From assembly GCF_040954835.1 (NCBI RefSeq), contig NC_090707.1:21098570-21162569 (forward strand): a stretch of DNA of 64,000 bases, read 5' to 3'. Positions 25,146-53,535 of this stretch are shown here, piece after piece; within the stretch, counting starts at the first letter, position 1, and every line of letters begins with the position of its first letter. This stretch comes from Lepisosteus oculatus. Lineage: Eukaryota; Chordata; Actinopteri; Semionotiformes; Lepisosteidae. The position numbers and the translations under genes are program-made. The notes below the pieces were generated by a model, which worked only from the letters and a program-made list of their open reading frames with translations, was not told where the DNA came from and made no database searches.

Positions 25146-27103
25146 TGACATCTCAATTAAATTGCACCATTATATATAAAACCGTTTCAATTACTTCTGG
25201 CAACATCACACTCACGGTATATACCGTGATTATTTGTCCAGCAGGACTGGTTCCCTCAAAACTATACCAGATGATAAACGTTAGAGGGCAATTTTAAGAG
25301 AGGAAAATGATTACACGGCGACAACCCGTGGACTGGTCCCTGCAGATAAGTTTTTTTGTTCTTACCTGGGGAGTGGTCCGGAAAACAGAAATGGCACATA
25401 ACAGTTTCTAATTTTAGCACATGTGAATCGTGAATTTTACCGTTTTTATTGGAGAAATTTTAAATCACATCCTAAAGTGTTTGTTTTACAAATCTACACG
25501 AAGCAAACGCAGAGCAACGAGCCGTGCACTGGACTTTAAAATAGACTGCGGTGTCAGTAGATGGCACTACTCACATTTGGATTGCATGAAAAGTCAGAAG
25601 CTTTGCGCCTTTCAGCATTTAAACAGGAAGTGACTTGATTGGAAGTGCTTTATTATAATTTTCAGTATGATTGTATGTCTTCGGTGTCTCTAACCAGGAA
25701 AAGACCAGAGTAAACGGGATAGATGGCTGAGTGTAGTTAAACATACATTTATTTCTTTAATTTAAAAATTGTAACTATTTGTATTGAAACACGTAATGGT
25801 GGTGTTAGTTAAGTACGATGAAATCTACGTTAGAGTGAAATTCATTGTAGGGGCATCTCCCAATCTTCTTTCGTTACTAGTGGAGCTCTAATTTATCTAA
25901 TAAGGTAATATAATGTAGTTACTGAAGGGAGTCAAAGGTTCCTACGATTTATGTAAGAAGTTATTTCTTGAGTTATTATGGCCAAAGAGTAAATGATTCG
26001 AGATCAAAAGCCATCGGTTACATTCGAGTAAGTAAGTTATAAGTTAAGAATAAGTTAGTTTGACTAACAAATTATTTCAAAATCACTAAAACAAATCAAT
26101 ATTTTTCATTATTTTTAATCCAGGTGTTGCTCTAGTTTTGCATGAATTGTCTATTTTTCATGAATGCACGTTTGTGTTCACTTGATGTCGTTCTAGACAC
26201 TTTAAACACTTTAAGGCTTCAGTACATTAACCTGTAAATTACTTAATTTTGCTACGCTTAATTACTACGCTGACCCTGTTAATAAAATAGTCACATTATT
26301 TTTCCTTTTCTTTTCCTTTTACAGATGGAATCTTTAGCATAGTCAATGTAAAATTACATTTTATTTTAATGGAGACAAGTCGCAGCTTTTAAAAAAATAC
26401 CAACTGCAAATGAAGACTTTGCAAATGCAAAAAAAAAACTGAACTTGCTGTCAATACGTGGAGTGATTAAAACCATTAACTTCAATTTTAATTTTCATAT
26501 TCATGGACCACTATGTTATTATTAGACTCCACGGGCAGGACAAAAAATGGTAAAGATTTACCATTCACCATTTACACATTAGTTTACAAAGGATACCACT
26601 ATACTATGGAAGCAGTTAAAAAGAGAATGAAGAAAGTAGAACGATATAAGGCTAGCTGACGTAATGAAAACTGTACTCTAGGTATGATTTCTGTAAAGTA
26701 CAGAATAATGTAAACCGCAGTCTAAGTTTGTAACCTCAACGCACTGTGTTATATTCACCGAGTAATGTATGTGTATTCCAAAACAGCACCAACAAACGTG
26801 TTGTAAAAGTCCTAGTTAAACCATCTTTTTTGTGTGATGTTAGTTTTGAAAGTTCACTAAATTTGCTTTTCTTCTCCTTAATTGTTTCAAAAGTTCAATG
26901 AGACTCCTTTGTATTCCCAATGTGCAAAGGATGGTAGTAGTAATATTTTAATGTACTCCAACAATAAATATCACGACAGTAGAGTACTACATAATTATCA
27001 AAATGTTGAATATAGCAAAAAATGTGTGTGGTAAAGTGCTGCAATTCAATTGCAGCATCTTTGCTAGTGAAAGTAAATAATCCTGTTAGTGTTCCCTCCA
27101 CAG
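25146..27103. other. Upstream region of the polyamine oxidase gene
   Basis: AT-rich with no convincing exon. An acceptor (CCCTCCACAG) at 27103 shows that a 5' untranslated exon, and so the promoter, lies somewhere in this stretch or further left. Confidence 0.4.
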
Positions 27104-27131
27104 GGCTCCAGGTGTTCAATAAGGAGGCACA

Positions 27132-30134
<3,003 letters not shown>

Positions 30135-30251
30135 CTGCTTTAAAACCAGGAATGTTTAAAATAATTTCTTTTCAGATTTATAACCTCAATGAAGGATTTT
30201 CACATAATCTGTACTCTGTATTTTCAGTATTTTAGCAGAAATTTTATTCTG

Positions 30252-30597
30252 TAGTAGTTCAGGTGGGTAGCTGCGTCAGCATGCGTAGGCTGCAAAGGAA
30301 CAAGTAGTAGGTTTATTCCATGCTGAAAAAAAGAAAAAAGAAAACACGACGTTTCGGCCATGGAGCCTTCTTCAGGTGTGAGAGAGACAAGGCAGTAAGC
30401 AAAGGTAATGTAGCGGGAGAACAAAGGCTGGGAGAGAGGAGGAGCGAGAGGTGGAAGCTGGGGACAGAAAGAGAGGCCAATCAAGAGGTGTGAAGTCAGA
30501 ATATTCTCTCACACCTGAAGAAGGCTCCACGGCCGAAATGTTGTGTTTTCTTTTTTCTTTTTTTTCAGCCTGGAATAAACCTACTACTTGAAATTTC
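30252..30597. repeat. Inverted pair of hammerhead repeats, copy C, in the polyamine oxidase 3' region
   Basis: Left arm 30301-30380 (minus) and right arm 30506-30597 (plus) are about 80-bp inverted copies separated by about 125 bp. The left flank (TCAGGTGGGTAGCTGCGTCA) is the same sequence that follows copy B. Both arms carry the GGAATAAACCTA block. The right arm supplies an AATAAA at 30574-30579, about 440 bases after the polyamine oxidase stop codon. Confidence 0.8.
30344..30380 (-). ncRNA. Compact hammerhead-ribozyme-like motif, intact core
   Basis: Minus strand reads CACAC, CTGAAGA, AGGC-loop-GCC, GAAAC, GTC, GTGT. Against the hammerhead pattern: CUGANGA present, GAAA present, cleavage triplet GUC present, helix I ACAC/GUGU, helix II GGC/GCC with one extra A, helix III only the self-complementary ACGU. 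A helix III without a loop cannot form in one molecule; the small hammerheads of Penelope-like elements act as dimers for this reason. This is the only copy here with both a GUC triplet and matching helix I. Activity is a prediction. Confidence 0.55.
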
Positions 30598-30651
30598 ATT
30601 CTGTATTGTTTAAATGTCATGCATAGCAGTGATAACATACTTTTCGGAGAC

Positions 30652-30657
30652 AATAAA
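30652..30657 (+). terminator. Alternative polyadenylation signal for the polyamine oxidase gene
   Basis: AATAAA in CAATAAAGAC beyond the hammerhead repeat. Which of the two downstream signals (this or 30574-30579) is used cannot be told from sequence. Confidence 0.35.
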
Positions 30658-30659
30658 GA

Positions 30660-33536
30660 CATCCCTAATGATGATTTTAATTAAATAAACAGCATTGCAA
30701 TGATGTTCTCACAGGGCAAAGTACAGTACTTTTTACTTAGATTGTGCTTTAACTAGATAAAGTAAAAAAATAATTGTATAATTACTAAATGCATACAAAT
30801 GTCCTGATCATTCATTTGTTTGTATTTCATTAATTTGTAACAATAATTTACAAGTGATGCCTCTACAGTTGTGTTACTGTACATTAATGAATATAATATT
30901 TGATGTGACAATTTTAATCAGTTAGAAGAGTGAGGTGTTTAAACCATTTATTTCTGAATTAAAGCAAACATAAGTGGGTTTTTGAAAATATGCAGTTCTG
31001 GTCTTCTACCCCTGTTGCTGTGTAAGCAAAATAACTTTACTGTTTTATTCCCTTAGTATGGTCCCAACGATTATAGAACATTCTATAGGCAAAGTTCAGT
31101 ATCTATCTCTAGAGCGCCCTTTTGCCTCTTTTCAGAGAAAGACGCTTATATAATTAGTTCCACTCCTAAGACCTTTGTGTTCCTTGTGATATTGTGAACC
31201 ATTCATTCTGTTAGCTATACAGCAACGTGGCAGCAACATGCTAAGCAATTCTTGTATGCTTTTCTCCTTTTAATTCTTAAAGTCAAAAAGCAGACTAGAA
31301 GGCTCATCGTGCAACGTGTTGTTGCATCGTGCAATGTTGTGCTATAAACCATTCCATTGTACCAGTACCGGTTACATATGGCAATAAAGTTCAAGTTCAA
31401 GTTCAAGTTCAACGTCAGCCATTTGCTGTGGAGAACATTTTCAGAATAGAAAGGAAACGGGACATTTGTGTCACTTAAACAGGTGTAACAGAGCAACAAT
31501 TGAGAAGCTACGACACTGAAGTTTTCCAACCCCCTAGTTCTTCCATTTCAATGTCGAGATGTACGAAGCCTTAATATTGTTTGTCCTTATTCGTGCATTC
31601 CTCGGTGTTTTCCGAAGTCGGAGTCAAACAGTGCTTCGGCTGCACCTTCGTGAGATAATGTGCAAAATTTAAGCACTGCTAGTGAGTACACCGCCCATTT
31701 TCAGCAGTAAGCAGCAGATAAGGAGAAACAGAAAAAGAGTGCAAGAAAAGGTTTTTTGTTATTTCTTTTTATAGGAACTTTTATTTGCTTTTATAGCATT
31801 TACATGTGTCATTTACAGACATTATTAAACATGGTAAGAGCTAAACGTTACACTCACTAACACTATTTTACATCCAATTCTGACTGAGCGCGTGCAAATA
31901 CCCGTAATGCTTCAGGGAAATGAAGACTACAATGCAAAAAGTATTGCGACTAGTTAAAATGTTTAACATACGTTAAAATAATAAAGGTAATGTGATATAC
32001 ATTTTGAATAAAAAACATGAATCTTCCAGAATTAAAACGTGTTATATTGGTCAACTTTCCTGTTACTGGGTAAATCTTTAACAAGTTATTGTGTTGCAAG
32101 TCCCTGTCGAAACGTACAGTATCAAGGTTTTCTCCTAAGGCGAGTCTCAGTAAATGATAGGTGTAATAACTCAGGAACTTACACCAACCGTGCAACGCTC
32201 TAGTAAGCAGTCTTTTGAAACATCGGAGATATTTGCCAACAAAGCAATGTTTAATAACCGTTTTATAGTCTGTAAGGTTTTGCAACGTGTAGTACAATAA
32301 CATTCTAGATTTTCTGTGAATCTGTTTTGTCTTACCTGTTTATTTTTCAAATAAACGTTGTAGAAGTGTGGTGCAAGTTCATTTCTAGAAATAAATAACG
32401 AGACATTTCCTTGCATTTAAAATATAAGGAATGGTACTTAATAGTTTTTATTTCTCCGAGCGTCGTGTAAAGGAGGTGAATTATAACGGTTAAGACAATG
32501 TAGATTCATATAAGTGTAGATTCACTAAGCACGATTTAGAAGTAAACAAAATAATGCACTGTTTATAATCAACTGTGTATTTTATACCCCAGCCTTTTCT
32601 CTGGGAGAAAATTAAATTAAATTAAGTGCTGACCAGTGCATAAATATACTTCATGGACACGCAATGAGGACAAAAGGATCATCAAACAATTTATAATTAT
32701 GGTATTATCATCTGTACTTATGAACTGTAAACTCTGTTAATTATATAAAGCTAGCTAGGAATTTGTTTGGTTTTTGTGTAATTTCAGATTGTCATGTATT
32801 TTTATATGTAACATGCAATTCTGTAAAAAGTCCTATAACAACAATAAAAAAAAGTTCCAAACACACAAAGGCTGAGTAAGGAAAACACAGACATAACAAT
32901 ACCATTTAGCAAAAAAACAATATCATTAATCCAGTTTGGTTGAGCTAATTGTCCCAGTATGGACAATGAAACATCAAAAATGTTTTTGGCATCATCTCAA
33001 TTAATGATTCATGATGGATACATTGCGAGTGAATTAGCTGCATGAGCACTAATCACATCATTAGTATGAGTTTATTGGGCACAAAACACAAGTTAAGTAA
33101 ACCTGTGAAGTGGGACATGTAAATATTGCACATATCCAGCATTGCAATATTACTGCTTAACCACACTGTGAAAGGTATTGCTGGGATCCATTAATTTATC
33201 CTTCACCAAAAGTTATGCTAAGATGCAATAAAGCTGACTTCCTATAGCAGCTCTAGTGACTTATGCTATATAACAAAAGACATGACCAACACCCATAAAC
33301 ACAACATAAACAGGATAAAGCAGATCAATGTCTGCGGCATATCAAAGGACAGGACAAATATCCATAACAAACCATAAAACTGTGAAACCAAATTTCTTTC
33401 TGAGCCCATACTGTGTATAAGTGTTGTGTATTAAATTATTGGCCATCATCTGGATGACCACGATTCATGATACTTCACTAAAAATGATATGGTGTTCCTG
33501 GTGCCTGAATTGTAGACCAGGCAGTGGTATCGACAG
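30660..33536. other. Intergenic, AT-rich, with a GTTCAA tandem tail
   Basis: No gene seen. At 31383-31412 ATGGCAATAAA is followed by four to five GTTCAA units, the 3' tail pattern of a non-LTR retrotransposon whose body (about 31290-31390, GCATCGTGCAATGTTGTGC) lies just upstream. Confidence 0.4.
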
Positions 33537-33541
33537 GTTCC

Positions 33542-33870
33542 TGTCACGGACGTCCAAAGGGACAAACCGTGGGGAGCAGGAGAGCGGAAAAAGACCCATA
33601 TGCGTAGCGGCGAGACGGGAAAAAGGCCCGGGCTCATAGTGCAAAGAGCTCAGGATTGCCGTATAGAAACCTATGCCCTCAGGGAGCGGACGTGGGGCGC
33701 CCTGGTGCTAGGCGGGTCTCAGGACATCCGAACGTCAATGCTGAGCGAGGACAGAGTGCAAGACCCAGAAATATATAGCCCAAGGGAAAGAGAGGGACAG
33801 GAAGGACAGCAGACCGGAAACTAGGGACAGGGCAGAGAAGGAGCGCCCTCTGGCTGCAGAGGGCGTGACA
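33542..33870. mobile_element. Solo LTR, copy 1
   Basis: Begins TGTCACGGAC and ends GGGCGTGACA, so it has the TG...CA ends of an LTR, and is flanked on both sides by the 5-bp duplication GTTCC (33537-33541 and 33871-33875). It shares internal sequence (TAGAAACCTATGCCCTCAG) with the inverse copy at 42614-42926. GC-rich against its surroundings. No internal retroelement genes are present, so it is a recombined solo LTR. Confidence 0.75.
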
Positions 33871-33875
33871 GTTCC

Positions 33876-35699
33876 GTCCCTTTGTTGGTGTTCAGTGAAG
33901 ACCCTCCTCAAGCATGCCAGTTTCTTATTTCTCCATAAAGACCTTTCTTTTGGGGTTCCTTCCTGGGATCCATCCTCATTCATTCATATAGCAAATGAAC
34001 CTCTCATGTCAAGGTGCTCACTGACAATACTTCAGGTACAATTCGCCCTTTTCAATTTCAGGTAAAATGTATTTTTTTTCACTAGTCCATTTTTCTCAGT
34101 GTCTAGTAGTTATTCATTACCACTGCTACTGGCTAACCAAAGCCTACCTCAGTGCTAATACCTTTTAGGTTACTCCTTCTGGATACAGCATTTCCCACAG
34201 CCCAGTTTGTAATCCCCATTTCTTCTAAACCCTAGATCTTTCATCAAACCCTCCAAAGTCTACCTTCGTCAGGTTGTTCCCTCAGCTAGGTCATTTTGAC
34301 TAAATCTGCATTACATACCCCATCTCTATAAACTTTGTTGCCTTGTTGCATATTAGAGTTTGGCTGAACTACTGAATTTGTTTTTACACAAGTTTGGGAA
34401 AAAGTCAAATCTTAACCTTGCCCACTTCTGCTTTGCTTGACACGAATCTCTCATCTTCTAAGCAACCTTTTACACATCCATCTCCACCCTCCATCCCTTG
34501 CTCAATCCCCATTAAGTGTGGGGAGGACCTGTTAGCTTCATCCTTACGGTCAGGTTACCATGTCCTTAGTAATTTGAGTCATGCCAGATAAACTTTACAT
34601 ACACTATCCCTATAATCTTCATCACCTTGTTGCATTTATAAGAGTCTAACACAACTACAGAAGAATGACTTTATCATTGTCCTGATAACGGACATTGAAC
34701 TTCTTTAACTTTATTATTTTCGCTGCAGCTGCAGACTGTGAAAGGAGAAGAAACAAACATCAGTACTACAATATGTTTTTTTCGTAATCTTTTTTTGTAT
34801 TGTTCTTTGCTTTATTTGTACTGTATTTACAACTGTTGATTGTCTTCTTGGCTTCTTGCCTCATAAAACGTTTATAGTTTTTTATAAGATTTACACATTA
34901 TCTTATTTTTTGCTGTAATTCTAATTTGGACAAAAGTCCTAAGAGTTAGATCGTTATGTTTCTTTTGAAGGTCAGTAAAATTCATATTGCTTTCACTTCT
35001 TTAGCAGCAATAACTAGTGCAGAAGAACTTCAAAAAACCTTGGAAAGCACACCAAATAAAAACTATACTTCATTTATTTTTACAAAACTCTTATTTATTT
35101 CTCAGATTGCATTAATGGTCTTCCATGCATGTTTTTATTGCAGTAAGATTATTGGTCATTTCTAAGGCTGTTAAATATAAGCAATCTACAAACTTGTTCA
35201 GTGGTTTTAACATAACCAAGACACTAAAAATGAATTCTACATCAAGCAATATTAATGGAAAATCCCTACTTTCCAAATTCTTCCTTGATAAAGAACTTTA
35301 TTGTCATATGACATTCTAAACAATCAACGACTGTGGTGCCTACACACAATAGTTTTCTTGAAATTTCCTTTAATGGGTGTGTTGCACACAGATAATCACA
35401 CAGTTTTTCTATAATTTTTTTCAGCAGCCATTACTGCAATCTTAGACTATTATGACTTTAATCGTAAAAAGATAAATCTTCAAAGCAAATTGCGGCATCG
35501 AAAATATAAATTTACATTAAGTACACATGACTTCTATGAATATTAAATATTTTAAAGGTGACAAAAAACTAGCAGCCCCGGTGTATTGTGGTTGATGAGT
35601 TTAGACTAATTACTGTATAATGTATATCCAGTTATTTGTTTCAGCTTAAGCAGTGCTGAGATAAATATATATGATGATGGAAATAACTTTGCAATCGTT
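33876..35699. other. Intergenic, nothing recognised
   Basis: AT-rich with pyrimidine-rich stretches near 34130-34550; no exon-like structure. Confidence 0.35.
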
Positions 35700-35865
35700 G
35701 CAAACATAAATTTCAACATCTTTGGAATGCAGGAGGAACCAGCAAAAACCCATGTGAAAACAGAGAGAATGAGCAGACTCTACACAGGAATCCCAGCATG
35801 AAATGGAACCCAGGACCTTTGAACTGTGTGGCAGCAGCACTAACCACCTTTGAACCCTGCATGCA
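35700..35865 (-). repeat. LINE/SINE fragment (antisense)
   Basis: Same family as 10918-11247: GGAATGCAGGAGGAACCAG, AATGGAACCCAGGACC, GCAGCAGCACTAACCACC. Confidence 0.6.
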
Positions 35866-36464
35866 GGGATCACCTGCTGTTATTATTAACCGTGAAATGG
35901 AATAAAAGTTTGTATAGAGTGCAAAGTTTAGTAATGTATGGAATTATCAGAAACCTTTTATTAAAAAGATGTAATTAAACTTTAATTAAAGATTTAAACT
36001 TTGATTACAATAATAAAATAAGCTCTTAATTCTGGTGTCGAATGTTTGATGTCTGCCACACTCATATCCCAGTTGGCAGTATGATTGTCTATTTCATCTT
36101 TACTTCGAAATAAAAGATACTGGTCCTAGCCTAAAATACCGGTCAGCAAAGTAGTAGTTGCAATGAGTTGGAAAATAAAATGTATCTTAATTTCACAAAA
36201 GGAATCTTCATCATAGGCTGAAAGACCACAGAACATCCACATTTGATACAGCACTCACAAAACACAATTTAAAAAGTTAATCAGCACATTTTGTAGTGTC
36301 TAATACTGTGGCATACTACAGTATATGTCTGGCCCTGCACCTATCAAATGTTTTATATTTCAAATGAAGTGAAAAGTTTTGTAAGCATCAGTGAAATTTA
36401 CACATCTGTACAAAACTGACCAGACTCATGTACATGCAAACTCAGCTGTAATTGTTGCATACAT

Positions 36465-36470
36465 TTTATT
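36465..36470 (-). terminator. Probable vil1 polyadenylation signal
   Basis: AATAAA on the minus strand, about 165 bases after the vil1 stop codon. Confidence 0.55.
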
Positions 36471-36634
36471 ACTGTGATGAATATTTGGACTTTGCTGCAC
36501 TTATATAGAAGCTTTACAGGAGCATAAAAGATAATAAATTTGAGTCGTGCAATTTCACTTATGATGTAGAAAGAATGCAATCTGGAGACAATACAGAAGT
36601 GTTTCACAGCAAGGAGAAATGTGTAACGTGTTTC

Positions 36635-49014
<12,380 letters not shown>

Positions 49015-52000
49015 CGTGCCTTCTTGATGGAAGATCCTTACGAAGAACAAAAGCAAACAACAGACCAGTAACCTAAATAAATTGTCCAGAAAGATTGGAA
49101 GCCACAGGCATGAAAATAATTTGCAATGTAAGTTGCATTTTCACTTTGCCTTTTAAGATTTGTTCCTCCACTGTACCTTTCAAGTGGTTTGTCTTGTATT
49201 TGTACTTCATATTAAAAAGGGTGAGGCTTGTGTATGTGAAAAACAGATCTTATTTATATATGCAATCCTCAGATTTTCAGACCTTACAGCACATCTTGTT
49301 TACAGGGCTTGCAGTGTCACAGAACTATAAATAGCACATCACTGACAAAGAACTAGAAAATACAATGTCCTATAGCAACAGAAAGTATCATTCATTAAAG
49401 GGCTCACAGCTTCTGACTGCGAAACTTGTGTGGGGAAAAAGAAACACATTTGCAAAAATTTGAAAACAGGTCCATATACAGAGCGTAATAAATATCATAT
49501 ATAATAAAATATAGAATAATATTCATAATGTTCAATGTAATATATTTGTACTTAGTTATTAATATTGGACTGAGTTCATTATTTGCTAGATTTTTAAAGA
49601 TTCTGTAATGGACCATTTCTGATTAGCAGCATTTTACATTTTCCATAATGCTTTTTTCTCTTCTTTTTCCACTTTTCATTTAAGTACTGTAGGATGAGTT
49701 TCTTTCACTTTTATACAGTTTATAGTATCAGAAACTTGTATTTTGTGTTGAGCAAATTTGAAGTACAATGGAAAGAGCTGTTATCAGCTACTTACATAAA
49801 TGTTATCTCTTGTAACACAATAAGAAAGGTGGTGGTTTGCTATCATTATACCAGAGTTACTCATTAACAATCTTGATGATTCTGAACATTGACTTTAGAA
49901 ATGTCTCTCTTGTGGTAGGAACTTCAAATTTAAGTTGTAAGAAAGACCAACAAAAGTGAAACACCACCCCTATTCCTTGAAAGTGTTTGTTAATGTCACT
50001 TGTTTTGGCTGCCCTGATAACAAAGGACCTTGTTTTTTTTTACCTTTACAATACTTTTGAGATGCAATATATTTCACAGTTCTTTGGTGTCTTGAAAAAA
50101 ATATTCTTCAGTTTACTTTAGACTGGCTTTGGAGGACAAAGCCACAGCATTTGGCTTTGATCTTTATTTCATGATAGCCAGAGTGAAGATAAAGCTTTGT
50201 AACTCATGTGAGAGACGTTTAACACTTTTCAAATGTTATACAGATACAGGCTGTGGATTTCAGCAAACATTCATGATCCAAAATACAGATTTTCATAAAT
50301 ATTACAACATGGTATGATTTAATAGAGTTTAAGCAGGAACAAAAAATATTTAACTGCACCTCCATATCTGTTCTGTATATCGGACCAGAAGAGAAATCAT
50401 GCACTACCACTAACTGCACAAATTGTTTTGGTGAAAACAAACAAGCTTTTACGCAGAAAAGGTTTTATCAGTACCGTCACACCTGAGGAATAAAACCTAA
50501 TCCTGCCAAACAGGAAACTCAGTGGGCAAAAAGAGAGGCTTGTAATATGTATAGCACACAGCATTCTCATTTGCTTTCTGCTGTCATCGGGACTATACAG
50601 GCTCTGCAGCTGTTTCAATATTTCTACAGAGCTGAATTGAATCTCTTTTTGAATAGCATGCTTCCAAATGGTATCCCTTTGCCAGTAAACAGCATGAAAC
50701 CTGCATGTTGCAAATCTTCCCTCCCTCAGGATACACCTACTAATTACACAAAGTGTTTTGTTATACTAATAATGCAGGAGATTCGGGCTCTGCTCTGGGG
50801 TTGAATTTATTGCTTAGTTACATTTTATCTTCAGGAGACTGCATTGTATTGTTATGGTGACTGAAACATCTGTCAGGAAATGAAAGCTACGGGGAATAAA
50901 GAATATTTTTTTCATTTTTGTTAGCTGCTCTTTTACACCCCACAGCAAATTACATGTCCATTATGAAGAAAACATGTAGAGTTAAATTGAAATGTAAAAT
51001 TCCAGTTTATCAGGCAAAAAATGGTTTTGTATTTCAAACAGGTACAGTCAGATTAATGTACTGAGCTCCCTGTGTTTGAAAAAAAAATAATAAGAGGAGC
51101 TCATTCGATCCAATATTAAGTTATTTATCAATGTCAATAGTAAATGCTTTTGTTAGTGTATCTCTGCATTAGACAGTCTGTTACTAAGTATCAATCAGGT
51201 AAAAGGGGAAATAATAGGATATGTAAGGTAGTTTTTTTTTCTAATAGGAATAAAATAAACTGTGGAGAGCTTTGCAGAGAAATTAACAGCAGACTAGAAA
51301 CACAGAGGACCAACATTTTTCAAAAAGCATCATCAATGTATGATTACTATAAGAAGGCCACCTTGAGCCAATTAACCCTTCCAACTAAATTCCTTTCACC
51401 TGATCCTAAGAAGCTGCTGATTTATAGGAAACCTGCTTGGAATTTGGGAAAGCAGATTTAGAACTATATAAATGATATAAGGTATATCTACAGTACATGT
51501 CTGTAACTATAACCTATGCATGTTAGAATGCTCTTTGGATACCAAGACTTCTGGAATTGTTTCATGGTATGGAATTTTCTTTATGCATTTGCAATGTGGT
51601 ATCTTGATCAAATTTTGTTTCTTTCAAAGAGGTCTTTGCTAATTTTGACAACAGGCTGCAACCAAGGCTGTTTTTCTGTGATAAAATCTTATTCATCCCA
51701 GAAAACTTGCACAGCCAAACAATGCTCATTAAATTCTAGGTGTGCAGGTGAAAAGACTACTGCTTACTACAAGCAAAAGCATGTTGATCTGTCTTGAAAT
51801 AGACCACAGATGCCCACACTGAGCTAACACACAACAGAGTAGTTAATGCTTGCCAGTCATGCTGTTGATTCTAATGCCCTGGGATCCAGTATTCACCTGG
51901 AGAGGAGGAGTCAAGTGACTTTGATGGAACATTCTATATTGGTAAAGACTCATTATTCACATCCTTTTCCCTCTTTATACAATGAAATGGAATAGTTTAG

Positions 52001-52609
52001 ATTTTCCATTTTATTTCCGAGACTAGACATTCGATTTTCTTCGATAATAGGTTTTATTTTCTCCTACTGCTACTTTATATACTACATTTTCACAAGTACA
52101 GTAGGGTCTCAACATTCAAGGGTTCGGTGCCGAGAACCATTGCGAACAGCCAAATTCACATAACCACGTAAGTCCACCCCATACCGTCACATAATGTACT
52201 ACAGTATATAATACATTTGAAAGACATGATTAACCCTCCTTAATATGATCATTATAGTACTAATGCATTAATTGGCTTTAAGGTCATTTAGATAATATAA
52301 CTAAAAGAAAGAACTGTAATCACAAACGTATAGTAATAAGTTAAAATAAGGTGAAAACCCCTTTCTCTGCCTCTGTGATTAGCAAGCCCCACTGTTAAGA
52401 AACAGGCAATAAAACTATAGGATCTCTGACAAAGTCATCTGCAGCCTATCAATCCCCACATAGCTAACACAGAAGCAGGAGTGTTCATTACAATATAACG
52501 TTGCAATAATGGCTAGTGGGTAATGGGCAGGGAGCAAAGATACAGTCTCACGGTACTAATCTGTTGTACAATTAATTTGAAAGTTGCGGTTAATAGGTTT
52601 CAGTTCGGT
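49015..52609. other. 5' region of vil1 and intergenic sequence; no gene seen
   Basis: The vil1 promoter should lie here, but an acceptor-like site just before the ATG suggests an untranslated first exon whose position I could not fix. A possible DNA-transposon end (TACAGTAGGGTCTCAACATT) is at 52098. Confidence 0.35.
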
Positions 52610-52920
52610 TTCATCCTACTCAACTTTTATTTCATCCAAGACCCTGTTTGCTGAACCAAATTGAGAATCTAAGTGAATTGGCAAACGTTAAATTTGCAGA
52701 GGTTTATTATTTTTTTTCAGATGTGTTTCAAAGGACACAGAGTTATAGCTGTATATATATACTGTATATTTACTGATAAGAAACTTGTGCAATTCCTTTA
52801 ATTCCCCTTGTCCTGTAGCAGATTTATGGTTTATACGGTATTCTGTTCTTGAACTAGGTAAATATTTCTGTTGCAATTAATATACAGTATAAAATTCCTC
52901 CTCCCTGACTAATTCTGCTG
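52610..52920. repeat. Locally duplicated segment, unit 1
   Basis: Shares an ordered run of similar blocks with 55975-56330: TTTATTTCATCCAAGACYCTG, TTTCAAAGGACA, GTTATAGCTGTATA and CTGTTCTTGAAC. Confidence 0.6.
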
Positions 52921-53535
52921 GTGCTATTGGTTGAAAATTCAATCATTTTATAAGTAAATGCTATCTGGGATAAATATCGACCTCAAAGTTAATTATTCCA
53001 CCATCCTGAGTTTGTTAATTCATAACATTCTAAACAGATACTGCACATGCTGTAATTTCTACATTTTATTTTCATACTTAGCTTTTCGCCTTGTGCTACC
53101 AATTAAATATTACAGGTATAAGGTATAAGTATGTTTCTTTTTCAGACTTTATGACAAGATGGAGTTCTCCATTATAAGAACTAAATGACCAATTACTGTT
53201 GCCATTCTGTTGTGATCTGCATAAGCTGATTATCTACTGCCCAGTTTATTTCATCACCCACTTTATCACCCCTGATTTTTATCACTTGATCTTTGGATTA
53301 TTGATGTTACAGAAATGTTTGAGCAAGTTCCAGGGTAACCTTTTTGGATTTTATTAATTACATATTCATGGCTCTTCAAAATGAAAGTGATTCAGAAAAG
53401 ATACTCACAGTATTACCTGATGGATCAGTATTTATTAGCAAGTAATAAAAGTAAATATGTATAAATATGCATAACCAATGTTATTTAAAGATCATTAAAA
53501 ACATTTATAAGTGTCCAAGTCATACTGTACATCTA

